Source of the DNA: Paramecium octaurelia
Lineage: Eukaryota; Ciliophora; Oligohymenophorea; Peniculida; Parameciidae
DNA length: 64,000 nt
Reading direction: 5' to 3'
NCBI GenBank assembly: GCA_905182995.1
Contig: CAJJDP010000158.1
Coordinates: 124,001-188,000, forward strand
Positions 1 through 12,648 of the stretch are shown here, piece by piece. The notes under the pieces were generated by a model. That model searched no databases. It saw nothing but the letters and a program-made list of their open reading frames with translations, and was not told where the DNA came from. Every line of letters begins with the position of its first letter. Position 1 is the first letter of the stretch. Made by a program: the position numbers and the translations under genes.

Positions 1-418
1 ATTTGAATCTTTGACGATTATTACTATGTCGATTATTGATTAAGCTGTTGTGACACAGATTATTATTAAGGCAACGGAGGATTGCCAAATTATTGTTGTG
101 GTGGTGGTTGGAATTTATTTTATTATTAATTGAAAACCGTATTCGGTTATTGAACAAATTGAGGAGCTCTATAAAAGTTGTTTTGCATCATTGTTTCTAT
201 GTCATTAATAATGGCTTACATTGATTTCCGACTCCTTGATAATTATATTGATAATATTGATTATATTGATATTAGGCAGGAATGTTGGGTTGGTATCTGT
301 AATTCACATTAGAAGCATAGCCATAATAATTTTGATAGCCACCTTATTACTAGGGTTGATAAGAATTTATTTGTTCAGCCCTCATAGCATCTTCGATTGT
401 TTATCTTTTGTTATTCAT
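1..418 (-). CDS. Q/N/Y-rich protein, 3' end outside window
   Basis: Read on the minus strand from an ATG at 418 and cut by the window edge. The start gives MNNKRQTIEDAMRAEQ, followed by a region dominated by Gln, Asn, Tyr and Pro. Many of the Gln codons are TAA/TAG, as expected for the ciliate code. One 23-nt intron (GTAAG...ATAG, about 200-222) keeps the frame open. The composition is that of a prion-like, low-complexity N-terminal region, as in eRF3 or in RNA-granule proteins, but no folded domain is inside the window, so the function cannot be named. It is divergent from the RNA-binding protein starting at 587, with about 168 nt of shared upstream sequence. Confidence 0.7.
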
Positions 419-586
419 TTTATCTTATATATATATATATTAATAATAATAAATCTAAATTGTGTTATGGCATCATAATCGATCCTTAGATTTTTAAAAG
501 ATTGAATAAGTAAATAAATTACTTCAATGTTTGATAATTATTCTTTCAATTCCATTTATTTTTATTATATTTATCTAATTTACAGA

Positions 587-1849
587 ATGTCTTATGTTCC
601 TAATTTTGTTCCAAGTGAATAGCCACTGTATCTCAAATTACAGATATCCTAGATTCCTTCAGCATGGGATGAACTGAAATTGAAACATTTTCTAACGAGT
701 CAAGGATATTCTGTGTCTGATATATAGATGTTAAAAAAAGATGATCGTATTGAAATAGTCTAATAGCAAGCTAAATCCAAAGGAGCAGCAATAGTCAAAT
801 TCAATAAAATGCAAGAGGGAGAAAAAGCCACAAAACAATTGAAAGAAGTGGCTGTGGATGGAATGCAGCCTCTGGTACTGAAATGGGCTGAGGGTGAAAA
901 AGAAAGATTAGGAGTGGCTGAGGAAACTTCTCCCAAGATACAAATTGATGGATTATAGAAGGACTGCGAAGAGGCAATGATTAAGGAGATCTTCATGAAA
1001 TATGGTCAAGTCACTGACGTTTAGATCCAGAATTAAGGATAGTCTTCGATTAGTGCCATCGTGTCATACACATTTAAGGAGAGTTGCCTATTAGCAATCA
1101 AGAATAACCATAATAAGAATTAATTAGGGTAATACTCTTAATGCTATAATCAAAGTGATCGTCCTCTGGATGTAAGATTTTTGGGGTAGCCTGCGACAAT
1201 TGCAAATAAGTAGTATCCAGATACTCCTGCGACTGAAGAAGGAGATCCAATTAGAGACATTGTACATTTATTATAATGGCTAGACTAAATCATATACGAG
1301 GTGGCTGGATCAGAAGAAGAAACCAATTTACATTCATTGGGAGACTGGGGAAATTGTGAGAAGGTTGGATATTCATATCATTTTATTAGTGTGAGTTTCG
1401 GTTCAATTATATATTCACCAGACGGAAGCAAGGAAATAATTACTAAAGAAAAGTATTTGAATGATTTGGCTACGTTCAATTCCAAGAAGACAGGACCTCC
1501 TGGGGCCAATCTCTTTGTTTTCCATTTACCAAATGAACATAAGGATTCTGATCTAATGGATTTGTTTTCATCTTATGGCAATGTAATTTCAGCAAGAGTT
1601 ATGACTGACCCAAAAACTGGTAAAAGTAAAGGATTTGGATTTGTGAGTTTTGACAAATAAGAAAGCGCGTAAAAAGCAAAGGAAGCTATGGATGGACATT
1701 TGATAGGTAAATTCAAACAAATATATATGAAAGATAAGAAAAAGTTGTCAGTTACATTTAAGTAAGGTGATGGAACTCCATGTTAACCACTTTAATACTA
1801 ATGGTTACCAAGTATTCAATAAGTGTAATTTGATCCATTTGATTTGTGA
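587..1849 (+). CDS. CELF/Bruno-like RNA-binding protein, three RRMs
   Basis: Intronless frame of 420 residues with many TAA/TAG Gln codons and a TGA stop. Three RRM-like segments are visible at about residues 12-95, 105-190 and 305-385. The last is the clearest: [13 protein letters not shown] (RNP2) followed by KGFGFVSFD (RNP1). The GANLF lead-in to the final RRM is characteristic of the CELF/CUG-BP/Bruno family, which regulates splicing, translation and decay of mRNAs. The first two RRMs are diverged. A segment at about 215-300 between RRM2 and RRM3 matches nothing I recognise. Family assignment rests mainly on RRM3; targets are unknown. It faces the PLC gene tail to tail across 164 nt. Confidence 0.85.
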
Positions 1850-2013
1850 TTTATCTTAGAAGTTTTATATTTTTTGTTTTAAATTTATTATTTAGTTCAT
1901 ATAAGTTCATTTGTTAAATTCATATTAAAAGACAATTATATTATTATAGAATTTATTAGAGATTTATGATGATAGAAGAAGATGTTATAAAGTTTATGAT
2001 TAACTATACTTTT

Positions 2014-4101
2014 TCAATACTCTATTTTAATATTTACTAAAACAAAAGAGTTTAATAATGGCTTCAATTAAGAATTTAATAAAGGGACTATTCGATAACC
2101 TCTTCTCAAATTTAATGGAGATAAGCAATATTGTCCCAGTAAGGAATCTCCCAAAAGCGAATAACTATATGCCTGGAAGTAAATCACATCTTATTAAGCA
2201 TGTTTCAGTTGAATTTTGCATTTATAATTGAAGATTGGATGATACCCATTGTCGTAGATAACTTCAGTTCTCCATTTTTCTGAGTTATTTACGTCTTCCT
2301 TGTTCCCAGCAATCCTGACTTTGATGTAAGGGTCGACAACCTCTTGCTGTCTTCTTTTCTCCTCTTCCCACACTATGTTACTGGCACTTAGTATTTGGAT
2401 GAAGAGTGTCATTTAAATATCATTTTTAGACTTCAATATATAAGAACTATTGAGAAACATACCGTAATTGTATAGCATAAAGATGTCTTTGGTTTGTATA
2501 TTCAGGGCTACCATCTATGCTCCTGCTGACCATGATGGAAAGGGGTCAAAATTACTGGAGTCGAATCTTAAACCTAAGGGATAGATCCTTACGAAGTACG
2601 TATTCACATAATCTTAAAATTTCCCTTAATTCTTTTTCACGACATCTTAAATCTTATCTTCAGATACACTTGAAACCACCCACACCAAATCTGGATTGAC
2701 ATTCAGTTTAAGCGATACAGCGAACAAAGACGTTATTTCCAATATTTCTCTGCAACTCTTCTTGACTTGTTTACTATCAAGTGTTTTGCTATATTAGTTA
2801 AGCTAGTTATCATTATCTTGTTCATCTTCGAACTGAATGAGCATGTCTTCTTTTGTTTATGTACAATACAAGGATAAGGATAAGGAATGATCACTCAATT
2901 GCAGTTTCTCTTACAAGAATTCTTCATCAGCCTTGTATTTTATCAAGACCTTCCTCTGCAATTCCTACAAAGAAGCAAATTGCTTAGCCTTATAGTCCTT
3001 GATCACAAAGAGCATGTCTCCTAAGACTGATCTCAATATGTCAGCAATTCTTCTTTGTTATTTAAGAGAACAATGCATTTCTAAAGATAAAATAGCAGGA
3101 TTATCATCTTTAAAGAAGGCGAATTCTCTGACTGTTCTGATAACATCTATAAACTTGATATCATTCACTAAGGTATGACCATGTGTAACATTTGGTTCTC
3201 CATCTTATCCATCCCAACAATCTAATTCTACACATTTAAACCCCATCTTGAAGGCATCTTGGTAGGCAAAGCAACTTGATTAACCAGTTAATTGGTTGGT
3301 TTCTAGATAGGTATTGTGAGATGAATTGATTAAATATTATGTAAGAGGCTAAGATTTATCAAAATCTTTGGCTTGGAATATTGAGTTTTCTTGATTAAAA
3401 ATGATGTTTTAGAAATCATAGAAATTGTAACACTATTTTTATGCTTTATAATCTTTTTGACCCTACTCAATTAAGAAGAAGGTTTCTAAGTCATGAGCAC
3501 TCATCAACATCGTATTGTGGGGATCATCAAATAAACCTTCTTATTTACTGCAATATTTTTGATATAATTGAATCAATTCATGTTTCCTTGTAATCTCCAT
3601 GAGCAATTTATACAGAGTAGCCTCATCCAATTGGTTATTTTTTTAATGTTTATCAAATAACTATAAGAGTTTTCTTTCTTGGATTTCAATTTACAATTCT
3701 CCAATTAGAAATTAGAATTCTTTAAAGTTGAGTCTATTATCCATATCGAGATCTGACTTAGTAATCAATTTTAGGGCATTGCTCCATATTTGATTGTAGC
3801 TATCTAACTATTTTTAGATGCGGAATGCCTCAGCTATAAGATATTGCAATCCTTCTCTAATGATGTTTTGTTATTGGTAATTATCAAAGTAGAGTTTAAT
3901 GAAGATTCCTTGCGAATTGATGATTTTCAGTTTGTTCTGCTCTTCAGATGTAATGTCTGAAATTTGTGTGAGATCAAAGTAATTACTGAAAGTACCAAGT
4001 GGATCAAGCTAAGAATTTTATTATTGCATTACCATTTGAATCATCCTAGCCTCATTCGGACTCAAAAACAAAATTATCTAAGTTCGTTTGGATTTATGCA
4101 T
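2014..4101 (-). CDS. PI-specific phospholipase C (PLC-delta-like)
   Basis: Intronless 695-aa protein. The N-terminal part (about 60-230) is EF-hand-like and helical. The X domain follows at about 245-385, with the first catalytic His in SSHNTYLETNQ (about 262) and the second in THGHT (about 306). The Y domain is at about 450-560, with a SNFDPFPSW-like segment, and a C-terminal C2 domain (about 565-695) begins MTLFIQILSASN. This is the PLC-delta order without an obvious PH domain. The family hydrolyses PI(4,5)P2 to IP3 and diacylglycerol at the membrane and is Ca2+ dependent. Length is normal for a small eukaryotic PLC. Both catalytic histidines are present, so it should be active. Confidence 0.93.
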
Positions 4102-4459
4102 CTTTATTTTGACTAGTATACCATACACTAATTAGTTTACACCTTCATGATTAGCAACTTAATTCATAAATTTTATTTTTTAGAATTTGTATAACATTCA
4201 CAGTTCCATAAATAGGTGTTGCAATCACAAACAATATGGCATATTGATAATGAACATAAATAAGAATTTTTGAAGAATAGAGTGTAATTTATAACTCTGA
4301 AGATTGAAGTTATATATGTATAATAATTAATTACTACCTATTGATAAACTTAATAGAAGGAGAGTATAAAATATATATATCTATTGATAGTAATTTATAT
4401 TAAATATTAAACGATCGCATTGAATATTAATTATAATAATAATATTGCGCAAATAATAA
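4102..4459. promoter_or_regulatory. Divergent intergenic region
   Basis: 358 nt of AT-rich sequence between the PLC gene (minus) and the small coiled-coil gene (plus). It contains TA-rich runs such as an alternating AT stretch near 4368-4380. I see no coding frame and no recognisable motif beyond AT-richness. By position it must hold both promoters. Confidence 0.4.
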
Positions 4460-5188
4460 ATGTTAACAGACACTAACAGAAACAAAGTTTCAGCCTACTT
4501 TCCAGCTGCACTCACCTTAGCTGATCTTCAAAACGATTAGATAATGTCTGAGGATTCAGACGTTGATTTGAGTTAATCCAAATTGCAACGCCTTGGGATT
4601 GACATGAGTAGTCTCCATGCTCCAGAAAGCTCTGACAAAAAGGATGAATTGAGTGATGTTAAGACTGGATTGCAAGAGTTCAATAGATCCATACAATAAT
4701 ATACGAAGAAATTTAATGAATCACAAAGTCACTAAGATCGATACAATCTGTCCTCGAATATAGAACAATTTAAATAAAAAATCCAGGAATTATAGGTGGA
4801 ATTGTAGACTGATCCTCCTACTTCTGATCCTTATAAAATATCACTACATTCTATCAGACAAACTACCGATACCAAAACACCCTAAACTTTTACAACCAAT
4901 AAACAACCAAACAATTAAACATAAAGCCAATCATACTCGTCGGGAGCATAAAGTTATTAATTGCCTCATCTGCACTCTACAAACAATAAAACTGTTCAGA
5001 ATACTCGTCCAGATCCTTTTGGGAATTTGTCTGAGAAGTTAGAATATCATAGAATCAAATATTATGATCAATTCATGCCAGATAGCTAAAAGTTGCTTAA
5101 CAATCCACTTAAATATCTAAAATACAAATTGGATTGCTAAAACAGATTCAATATGGAGCATTGTCTTGATAGTTTAATTAATTATTGA
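4460..5188 (+). CDS. Uncharacterised Q-rich coiled-coil protein
   Basis: Intronless 242-aa frame ending at TGA. The first 60 residues are acidic and Ser-rich. The stretch from about 70 to 120 has the charged, Gln-rich pattern of a short coiled coil, then a Thr/Pro/Gln/Asn-rich linker, and a C-terminal segment (about 185-240) with many aromatic and basic residues. I do not recognise a domain. The codon pattern (TAA/TAG for Gln) and the clean stop support a real gene. It is followed by the small gene at 5328 on the same strand. Confidence 0.75.
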
Positions 5189-5327
5189 ATATTATTTTAA
5201 ATACTAAATTTTATCTGCAGCAACATATACCCTTTAATATTAGGTGTGTTTCATACTATAATTATTGTTAATTGCTAATATAAAGGTTCTTTTTATTTTT
5301 CATAAATATTAATATTTATTGATAATC

Positions 5328-5780
5328 ATGAAAAATGAATTATTTAGTAGCAAAAATCCAAAAATCTCAAACAAAATATTTGAAGGGCCTATTCGAACAG
5401 CATTTTAATCTAATGCAGGAGAAAAAGATCCTGACCCCTTGGCTATTGTAGAAGTTTAAAAGGCAGCTGTCCACTTTCTGTAAAGAGTATTGGAAAAATC
5501 AATTAAGAGATCAATAGAGAAATAGGAAGACAATTTGAAATTGAATATAGAAGACGTCATGTATTAATTTAGAGTAATGCTATTAAACATACCTTAGAAT
5601 CAACCCAAGTTTTTGGATTTGTGTGCTAGAAAAATTATCTATATTAGTAGGTTGCACGACATGAGTAAAAAAAAATCATTCATGAATGAAAACACATAAG
5701 ATAAAGAAGAAGGACAGGAAGAAAGGGAATACGAAGAAGATGCCAAAGAAATTGCATAATATGCTGGGCTTTTTAATTGA
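5328..5780 (+). CDS. Small protein, possibly histone-fold (TAF13-like)
   Basis: Intronless 150-aa frame. A helical core at about 35-115 contains DPDPLAIVEVQKAAVHFLQR, then IEDVMYQFR, then KFLDLCARKIIYISRLHDM. The order of a long amphipathic helix, a basic linker, a short helix carrying the ED(V/I) motif and a final helix resembles the histone fold of small TFIID subunits such as TAF13. The match is pattern only and could be coincidence. The tail is acidic. No other function is suggested by the neighbours. Confidence 0.65.
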
Positions 5781-6700
5781 TTTTGATAAATTAACTATAA
5801 ATGAACTTTTTATTTAAAGGTTTCTATAAATTAGTTAGAATATCCTTCTTAATAGTTTTTAAATTAAATCAATATAAATATTCAGATAAAAATTGAAATC
5901 AAGGAAGAATTGGTTATACAATATTATGATAACTTAATTTTAAAGTAAGAATTAAAATAGAATTCAATATATTGAGGAGATTATGAAAGAATAATCAGTA
6001 ATAAAACTAATAAATTTAATTAATTTCATTAGAATAAGGAATATATTAATATTAAGGTAGCAGATTATAAGAATATATATAAGCAATTTAATTTAACTTC
6101 TTTTATTTAAAATGAATTTGAACATAGTTATATTAATTTCATTGAAGTTAATATGAAAACCTAGTTTTAAATGATTAATCCAAATTTTGATTAATTTTTT
6201 GTATTATTTATTAAAAATAATCGATGAGTTCTCAATTTCATGGATAGGAATCGCTTAATATTTGATTAATAGTCATTTATGTTAATAGAATTATATTTAG
6301 ATTGTTGTGAGTATCTGATTTTAAGTGAATAATGGGACAATGGAAAAATTATAATTGTAATAATCCAGAAATACAAATAGTGGAATTCATTTGAGATGAA
6401 TGAGGAGCAGCAATTCAAAGGGAGCATTTGATGTCAGATACAGAAGAAGGAGGAGTTGTAAATTAGTTGGGGATGGCGTAGAAATGAGAAAACAAATGAG
6501 GGTTTCGTTAATAATATTGAGAAATCAAATAGAATTTAGAGCTTTATTTGTCGAGTTAAAATCACAAACCACACTTACATAAATTTTAAATGTATGGCGC
6601 AAGAAAATCAATTAGGTAATTCAAATAGAATATTTCAATTTTTAGTCGAATTCCAGGATTCCTCATCATTTTTCAATCATTATTATATATGTTTAAAATA
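5781..6700 (+). pseudogene. Gene-poor stretch with scattered coding debris
   Basis: No frame here can be assembled into a gene. Between about 5940 and 6225 one plus-strand frame has protein-like composition (ending near FDQFFVLFIKNNR before TGA) but has no start codon and follows an in-frame TGA. At 6400-6690 short protein-like stretches lie in different plus-strand frames, broken by TGA. The GC content of 6400-6560 is higher than the intergenic average here. The simplest reading is one or two decayed genes; the stretch is also the upstream region of the membrane protein at 6701. Confidence 0.3.
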
Positions 6701-8564
6701 ATGCTTTGCTATATTATTCTCTTAGGATTAGAATTAGTGCTTGGATAATATTTATAGACGCCCACATTCTTCAATTTCAACCAACACATTTCAACATTTA
6801 TAACCTCAAAAAATGAATCAGATCTGTAAAGTACTCACAATTGCCTGATTGTTCCATGCACTGTGGTTTCAAGACAATAAAATTGTATGGTGATAACTAA
6901 ACTCACCTTTGGAGGAGATTGTTACACCAAACCAATCCAATCTAGTCTAAACTTCACTTCGGTAGAGGATGTAGTCACTTTGGAATTCGCTTATTTGGCT
7001 GTCCATCATCCTTAATCTGAAAAACCTTATACAGGAATCGTGGTAGGTTGGACCAATGATGTCGATGAATTTTATTGGGTTGGTGCTGAAGACATAACCT
7101 TGATAACCTCTGGTGTAAATTAAACAAACGAATATGCTTAATTTGTTACAATAAATAGTCTCGCTGAGAACACCTGGACGAAAGTACACTATCAATCACA
7201 TATTATAGGTCAGAACTCACATAAAACCCAATTCAACAAAACCATTCAGAGTAGTCTTCGAGGCCTACTCTGATGCAACTGATTATGCAGGTCAGTTTTT
7301 GATTACCAACATTTCCATATTTGACAGAGGAATTTGTTCTCCTGGATGCAATAGTTGCTTGTCCTATTTTGAATGTACATCATGCGAAGTTGGAAGACTC
7401 TACCGAGGTGCCTGCATATCTGATTTCTGCTACTACGATGCAGGCAGCATTACAGCTAATAAAATCTCAGTAGGGTGGATATCAGAATCTAATTCTTTAT
7501 ATGGTATAGTTTTGAAGAACATTAAAATAAAGGAATGCCACATGGTGAAGTTCGTTATGAACAAAGCCAATGATGATTACATAGATGCATCAAATCCGTA
7601 ATTGGCTCTATATCAGTATGGATTCAAAATTGTGGAAAATACCCTAACCACTGCTGGCTGTCAATATTCACTAAAATTGCCCCTCTCTTAATAAGCAGGA
7701 TATTCATGTCTGTTTGAATTCTATTTGCTCTTGAACAACACATCAGTCGACTTAGTCAATTTAACATGGACATAGGAATTTTATTATCCCAATGATAGTT
7801 CTATTTTAGTTGCAAAAGATATTACCGCAGATTAAGTATCATTTGGAGTCTTGACATCTTAAATCAATCTTGGGGAAGCCTCTACAAAAGTGGAGGGCAA
7901 GGTTCTGTTATGTTAGAGTTCCAGTTGTAGGTCATTCTATGACGAACCTTAAGTATTGTATTTAAATGATCCCTTCTATATCTTGGTGATGCTTGACAAC
8001 AAATACATCGATTTCGGAGCAGATTTCAAATTTGAGTTAGTGAGTGCTATGGCTCTAGGGAATGGAACATCAATCAATTTGAAATCTTAAAGTGAAAGTG
8101 AAAAAAATCAGACTGCTACTATTTATAAATTCATTGTGCCATATGCAGTGTAGAATTGTACAATTTCAATCACAGCCTAATTGGTTGAAAGAGATCTAGA
8201 CGACAACTATCCAGCTGATTCCAGGAGAAGATTATTATTAAGAAGAATATTACAGACAACGAATTAGACAACTTCAAATGCTAATTCAGGATACTTGGTA
8301 TCAGGCACGATTAAAGTTGAAAGTATTGAGATATTGCCTTATTGGAAGGTCTATCCAAAGGATGCTCCTTATATTATAATAGGAGTTTCTGGCGGTCTAG
8401 TTGTGATGGCAATAATCCTTTATTGTGCTTGTCTGACGTTCAGTTAGAAGGTACAATATAATGGACCAAAAGCATAAGGAATCACTAATTTGACTTTGAT
8501 TAGGGAACCTGATGAATAATAAAGGATCAAAGAAATGTTTAACAATTATAAACCAATCAGTTGA
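6701..8564 (+). CDS. Cys-rich single-pass membrane protein
   Basis: 612 aa after removal of one 25-nt intron (7184-7208, GTACAC...TATAG, phase 0). It starts with a hydrophobic signal peptide (MLCYIILLGLELVLGQ), has a large extracellular part with paired cysteines, including a furin-like cluster CSPGCNSCLSYFECTSC at about 215-235, and a single C-terminal membrane helix (about 560-583, IIIGVSGGLVVMAIILYCAC). A short Lys/Asn-rich cytoplasmic tail follows. This layout is common among Paramecium surface or secretory-pathway proteins. I do not recognise the ligand-binding part. It ends 111 nt from the convergent gene at 8676. Confidence 0.88.
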
Positions 8565-8675
8565 TAAATATTAGACAATTACAATTATTATATAAAATTT
8601 TGTGGTGTGGTTGATTATAACGAATTTATTAAATTTGTTATCTCTCTTCAATTATTTTCTTAGTACACGAAATAG

Positions 8676-9365
8676 TCAATATTTTGAGAGATAATAGTTC
8701 TTTTACCTCTAAAAACTCATGGGTCGATTTAATATGGCTTTTAGATGTTCATCATTGTAATTTTGCAGATCTTCGTTTTTATGAGCCGGATTCTAAATCT
8801 ATTAGTCTCTCTTTTGAAGAAACATCGAATTTTAATATTGAGAGGAGGGGGAAAATGATTTTTAATTCTGTGTATTCATTCTTGTGGATTCTATGAAATT
8901 GGAAAGTACGTTATTTCGATTGTTAGTATTTTTATTAAAAATTAACTCAAATTTTTTGATACTTGTATCACTATTATTAAAGTTTGTTTATTTTCTTCTA
9001 TATAGCTAAATTAATCTGGTAAGCAACAACTACACAGTTTTTGATTTCTAACAGTGAGCTAGTATGATGGATAATTCATCAACTAAGTCATCCAATAATT
9101 TCTTATTGTTATCAACTTCTTTGGCTTTCATGCTTATCTCTGCAATCCTAATTATGTACTTGTACTTATCCGAACCCTACTACGTGGTTTTTATTAGTCT
9201 CTATGCATAATTAGCAATGAATTGAATTTCTTTGTTAATTTGGTGGTAGTCAAAATTGGGTGGGTATTAATATACTTTATTCTATATATGATAGTCAATC
9301 GAAGGAATATGCTTATGGAATTTGCTTGAAGCAGAAAACTAAATTGTATCTAATTGATTAGCCAT
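8676..9365 (-). CDS. Uncharacterised 229-aa basic, helical protein
   Basis: One uninterrupted minus-strand frame from ATG at 9365 to TGA at 8676-8678. Residues 30-140 are charged and helical (for example ISMKAKEVDNNKKLLDDLVDE). The C-terminal half is rich in Asn, Gln, Ser and basic residues. No domain is recognised. Its start codon lies only 18 nt downstream of the stop of the upstream gene on the same strand, which is short even for this genome. Confidence 0.75.
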
Positions 9366-9383
9366 TTTTAATATTAAAAATAT

Positions 9384-12300
9384 TCATTATCTTTGTTTGA
9401 TGAATTTCTTCAATAATGGAACTGCAACTTTGGCTTCGTTCAGTTGGATATGTCCTGGAATCTTTGATGCCAATTGCAATAAAGTTGGTGGAGCATAATC
9501 TTAAGATAACATTTTAAATCAAACCTTCATTGTAAGTCATGCAGAAGCAAACAGTCTTGGTGCTTGGTCCAGCAACTGGTACATGGCCTTAAGCAAATTC
9601 ACCCAAATAGTGTGATAATTCACATAAAATGTCAGCAGCATTGTCTTTATTGACTTCAATGGTGGGTGGACATCTGAGAAATAAGATGATAAATAAATCT
9701 ACTTTGGTTAAGGAACTGGAGCAGGTGGTTATGGTTCAACAGGTGGTTCAACGGGTGGTTCAACGGGTGGTTCAACAGGTGGTTCAACAGGTGGTTCAAC
9801 AGGTGGTTCATCAGTTTCTTCTGACTCTGATGTTTCCTCTGGAACTTCGGGAACTTCTGGCTCTTCCTCATGAGCTGGATCAGGTACAGGTTCATCAGGA
9901 ATTTCTGGTTCTTCCTCATGATCTACTGGAGTTTCTTCTTCTGGTTCAACGGGTGGTTCGACAGGGGGTTCAACTGGAGTTTCTTCTTCACTTTCAGATG
10001 GAATTGGGAGTGGTTTATCTTCAGGTTCAGGTTCATAAGGGACATCATCTTCAGGTTCAGATGGGATAGATGGGAGAGGTGGTTCAGCCCATTCTTCTTC
10101 ACTTGCAGGTTCAGATGGTGTTTCAGGAACGGGGGCTGGAGGAGGAGGGACTGGATCGGTTGGTTTAGGTGTGTATCCCCAATGTTCATCGTATTTCAAT
10201 TCTCTGTATGAACCATCGCAAAGGTTGTAATGGAGATTGAAGATTTTACCACTGTATGATTTATAGAATTGATCTTGTCCGACATACAAGTATTTGTGAG
10301 GAGCATCAAAGTGCTTGACATTTTCAAAGTGGACTTCTCCCTTTCTAGTGAAGAATTCAACATAACCATAAGCTTTAGAGATGTGTCTGCTGAATCCGAA
10401 GTAAATGTAATGCCAATGAACTAAATCCTTTTCATATGGGATGGCTTACCAATAAGTTGGGTTACCATTTCCGTATAAGTCTGAGTAAGTATATGTGGTG
10501 AAAGCCAAGACTGAATCCTTCTTTTCACTTCCTACGAATAATGCCAAATCTCTATCTCCCAATTGCTTTGCATTTTGATTGGATGCAAGATTATTCAATG
10601 TCAATCTGAATGCTGAATACCAGGATTCTGGATTTTGAACTGGGTACCATTTGAACCAACCAGAAACTGAGTATTCTTGAGCATAAATTGGATCAGCATT
10701 CTCAACGACAGATGATGCATCAAATTAGGAATCAGCACCATGGAATTCGAAATCATGAAGATTTGAGATCTACCTTTCGCATTTCTCTTCAGGTAAGTGA
10801 TTACAAGCAAATACGAAATCATTAGCTTCTGTTTCTGTTCCAATGAATACACTTTGACCAACATTAGCTTAAACCAATCTGAATTGACCTTAGAATGATG
10901 GAACATCCCCTTGTTGACCTGCCAATTAGAAATACAATTGAGATGGTTTTTCATGGCTAACATTAATTTCGTTCAATGTTGTCTTTCCATCTTCATTTAC
11001 AACTGCGACTGCTTTTTCATTGCAATATGAGTAATAAACATAAACCCATTTACCTTCGATGTCACCAACTTAAACTACTGTTGTCGATAATCCTTAACTG
11101 TCATAGGATTGGAATTCCAAACCTTCTTTAGTCAAATATACGCTCAAGGCATTATCAGTAACTTCACCAGTTGTGTGTTCAGATTCAGAGACTCTTGCAA
11201 CGAAATATCTTTCAGACTATCTTCCATGAACCAAGAATGTTGGATAAGCTTAAAGCCATCTAGCGTAAAATCCAAATCCATAACAACTTAAATCGTCACC
11301 TTCCAATTATTTATTGACTAATGGAGTAGCTTCATCAACAGAAGATGTATAAACAATCTCGTTTACTGAATTCAAACAAGCCTTTTCAACAGCGCTGGGT
11401 GGTTCAATGGGAGGAGCAACAATAGGTGGTTCTTCAAATTCTTCGAATTCCTCTTCGATTTCTTCAACCCATTCTTCTGTTGATTCTTCAGGGGATTCTT
11501 CGTGATTTGGATTGACGGGTGGTTCATCAGGAATCTCTCCTTCTTCTTCAGGACTCTCTTCAGGATTTGGTTCAACAGGTGGTTCAATAGGAGGTTCACC
11601 TTCTTCATGTTTTTCTTCTGGACCCTTCTCATCAGGGATTTCTGGTTTCTCTTCTTCTCCTGGTGGAGCAGGTGGTTATGGTTCATCTTCAGGTGGGACA
11701 TCCTTCTCTTCTGGACCCTTCTCATCAGGAATCTCTGGTTTTTCTTCCTCTCCTGGTGGGGCAGGTGGTTGAGGTTCATCTTCAGGAGGAACATCCTTCT
11801 CTTCAGGGCCTTTCTCATCAGGGATTTCTGGTTTCTCATCTTCTCCAGGTGGTGTGGGTGGTTATGGTTCATCTTCAGGTGGAACATCCTTTTCTTCAGG
11901 ACCTTTTTCATCTGGAATTTCTGGCTTTTCTTCTTCTCCAGGTGGAGTAGGTGGTTGTGGTTCAACTTCAGGGGGAACATCCTTTTCTTCGGGTCCTTTC
12001 TCTTCTGGAACTTCAGGAACTTCAGGAACTTCTGGGACAGGTTCCTCAGGTACTCCTGGTTCATCTTCACATGGTGCAGGTTATCCACAGCCTTATTGGA
12101 CGACTTATAAATCCTTGATCTTTCCCTTGATTTTAATGACTGTCACAGGATTAGATTGGCATTGTTATCTGCAACTGTTAAATTATTTGAGAAGATAGAT
12201 GCATAATTTTAGTAAGGTTGCTTCACATTCATCAGCAGTTTCTGGATTGCTTAGTCCTTTAAGTTTTTGTCTGAACTCTGCCAAAATAGGCTCTCCGATT

Positions 12301-12648
12301 TTGCTTTCTGTCTTTGGCAATTCCAATTTATTCAGCTATTTCTCTAATGATTTGAACTTTCTCTTTTGAATGAGCTCTTTGATGGCTTCTAATCTATCGA
12401 TATCTCTATGCAAGGAATCCTTATGTTGAACAATATCAGCCCAAGCTGCCATTTAAGCTGAGACTCTCTCAAACTCATTCTGGGGTGTCGAACAACTCAT
12501 CGATGTGGTGTCCAGAAGGGCCACATCAGATAAATCCATAGATAATAAGGATGTACCCAAATCCAATTCAGCAGATAGGGCTAGAATGTTATACAAAATT
12601 ACCACTTCCCAACACTAGTATACATATGACTAATGCCGAACTTCTCAT
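9384..12648 (-). CDS. Large secreted Pro/Glu-rich repeat protein with two beta-rich domains
   Basis: 1,062 aa after removing three introns: 12581-12602 (22 nt), 9674-9702 (29 nt) and 9500-9524 (25 nt). The spliced length is an exact multiple of three. Order: signal peptide (MRSSALVICILVLGSG), helical Cys-containing head (about 40-185), a Pro/Glu/Asp-rich region with four near-identical 31-aa repeats (period 93 bp, 11671-12042), a folded beta-rich region of about 300 residues with many Trp/Tyr, a second Pro/Glu-rich stalk ending in a VEPP tetrapeptide array (12-bp period), and a short C-terminal domain with paired Cys. It looks like an extracellular or secretory-granule matrix protein, strongly acidic. 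No family recognised. Confidence 0.88.
9721..9812. repeat. 12-bp tandem repeat coding VEPP
   Basis: About seven copies of a 12-bp unit (GGTGGTTCAACA/G on the plus strand) encode the VEPP tetrapeptide array on the minus strand. Third-position A/G and C/T changes between units show that it is not freshly expanded. Confidence 0.9.
11671..12042. repeat. Four 93-bp tandem repeats inside the acidic protein
   Basis: The motif GGTGGTT recurs at 11671, 11764, 11857 and 11950, giving an exact 93-bp period (31 codons). Units differ by synonymous and a few non-synonymous changes. Encoded units run KPEIPDEKGPEEKDVPPEDE and similar, so each copy is acidic and Pro-rich. Confidence 0.92.

Noticed and set aside
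9629-10289. Several overlapping long frames on both strands (for example FRWDR- and LNHLLNH-type proteins)
   Set aside because: They are shadows of the tandem Pro/Glu repeats in the minus-strand secreted protein, which has the signal peptide, introns and correct stop.
11372-12198. Gly/Ser-rich and Phe/Trp-rich frames opposite the 93-bp repeats
   Set aside because: Low-complexity reverse reading of the same repeats; no start context, introns or domain.
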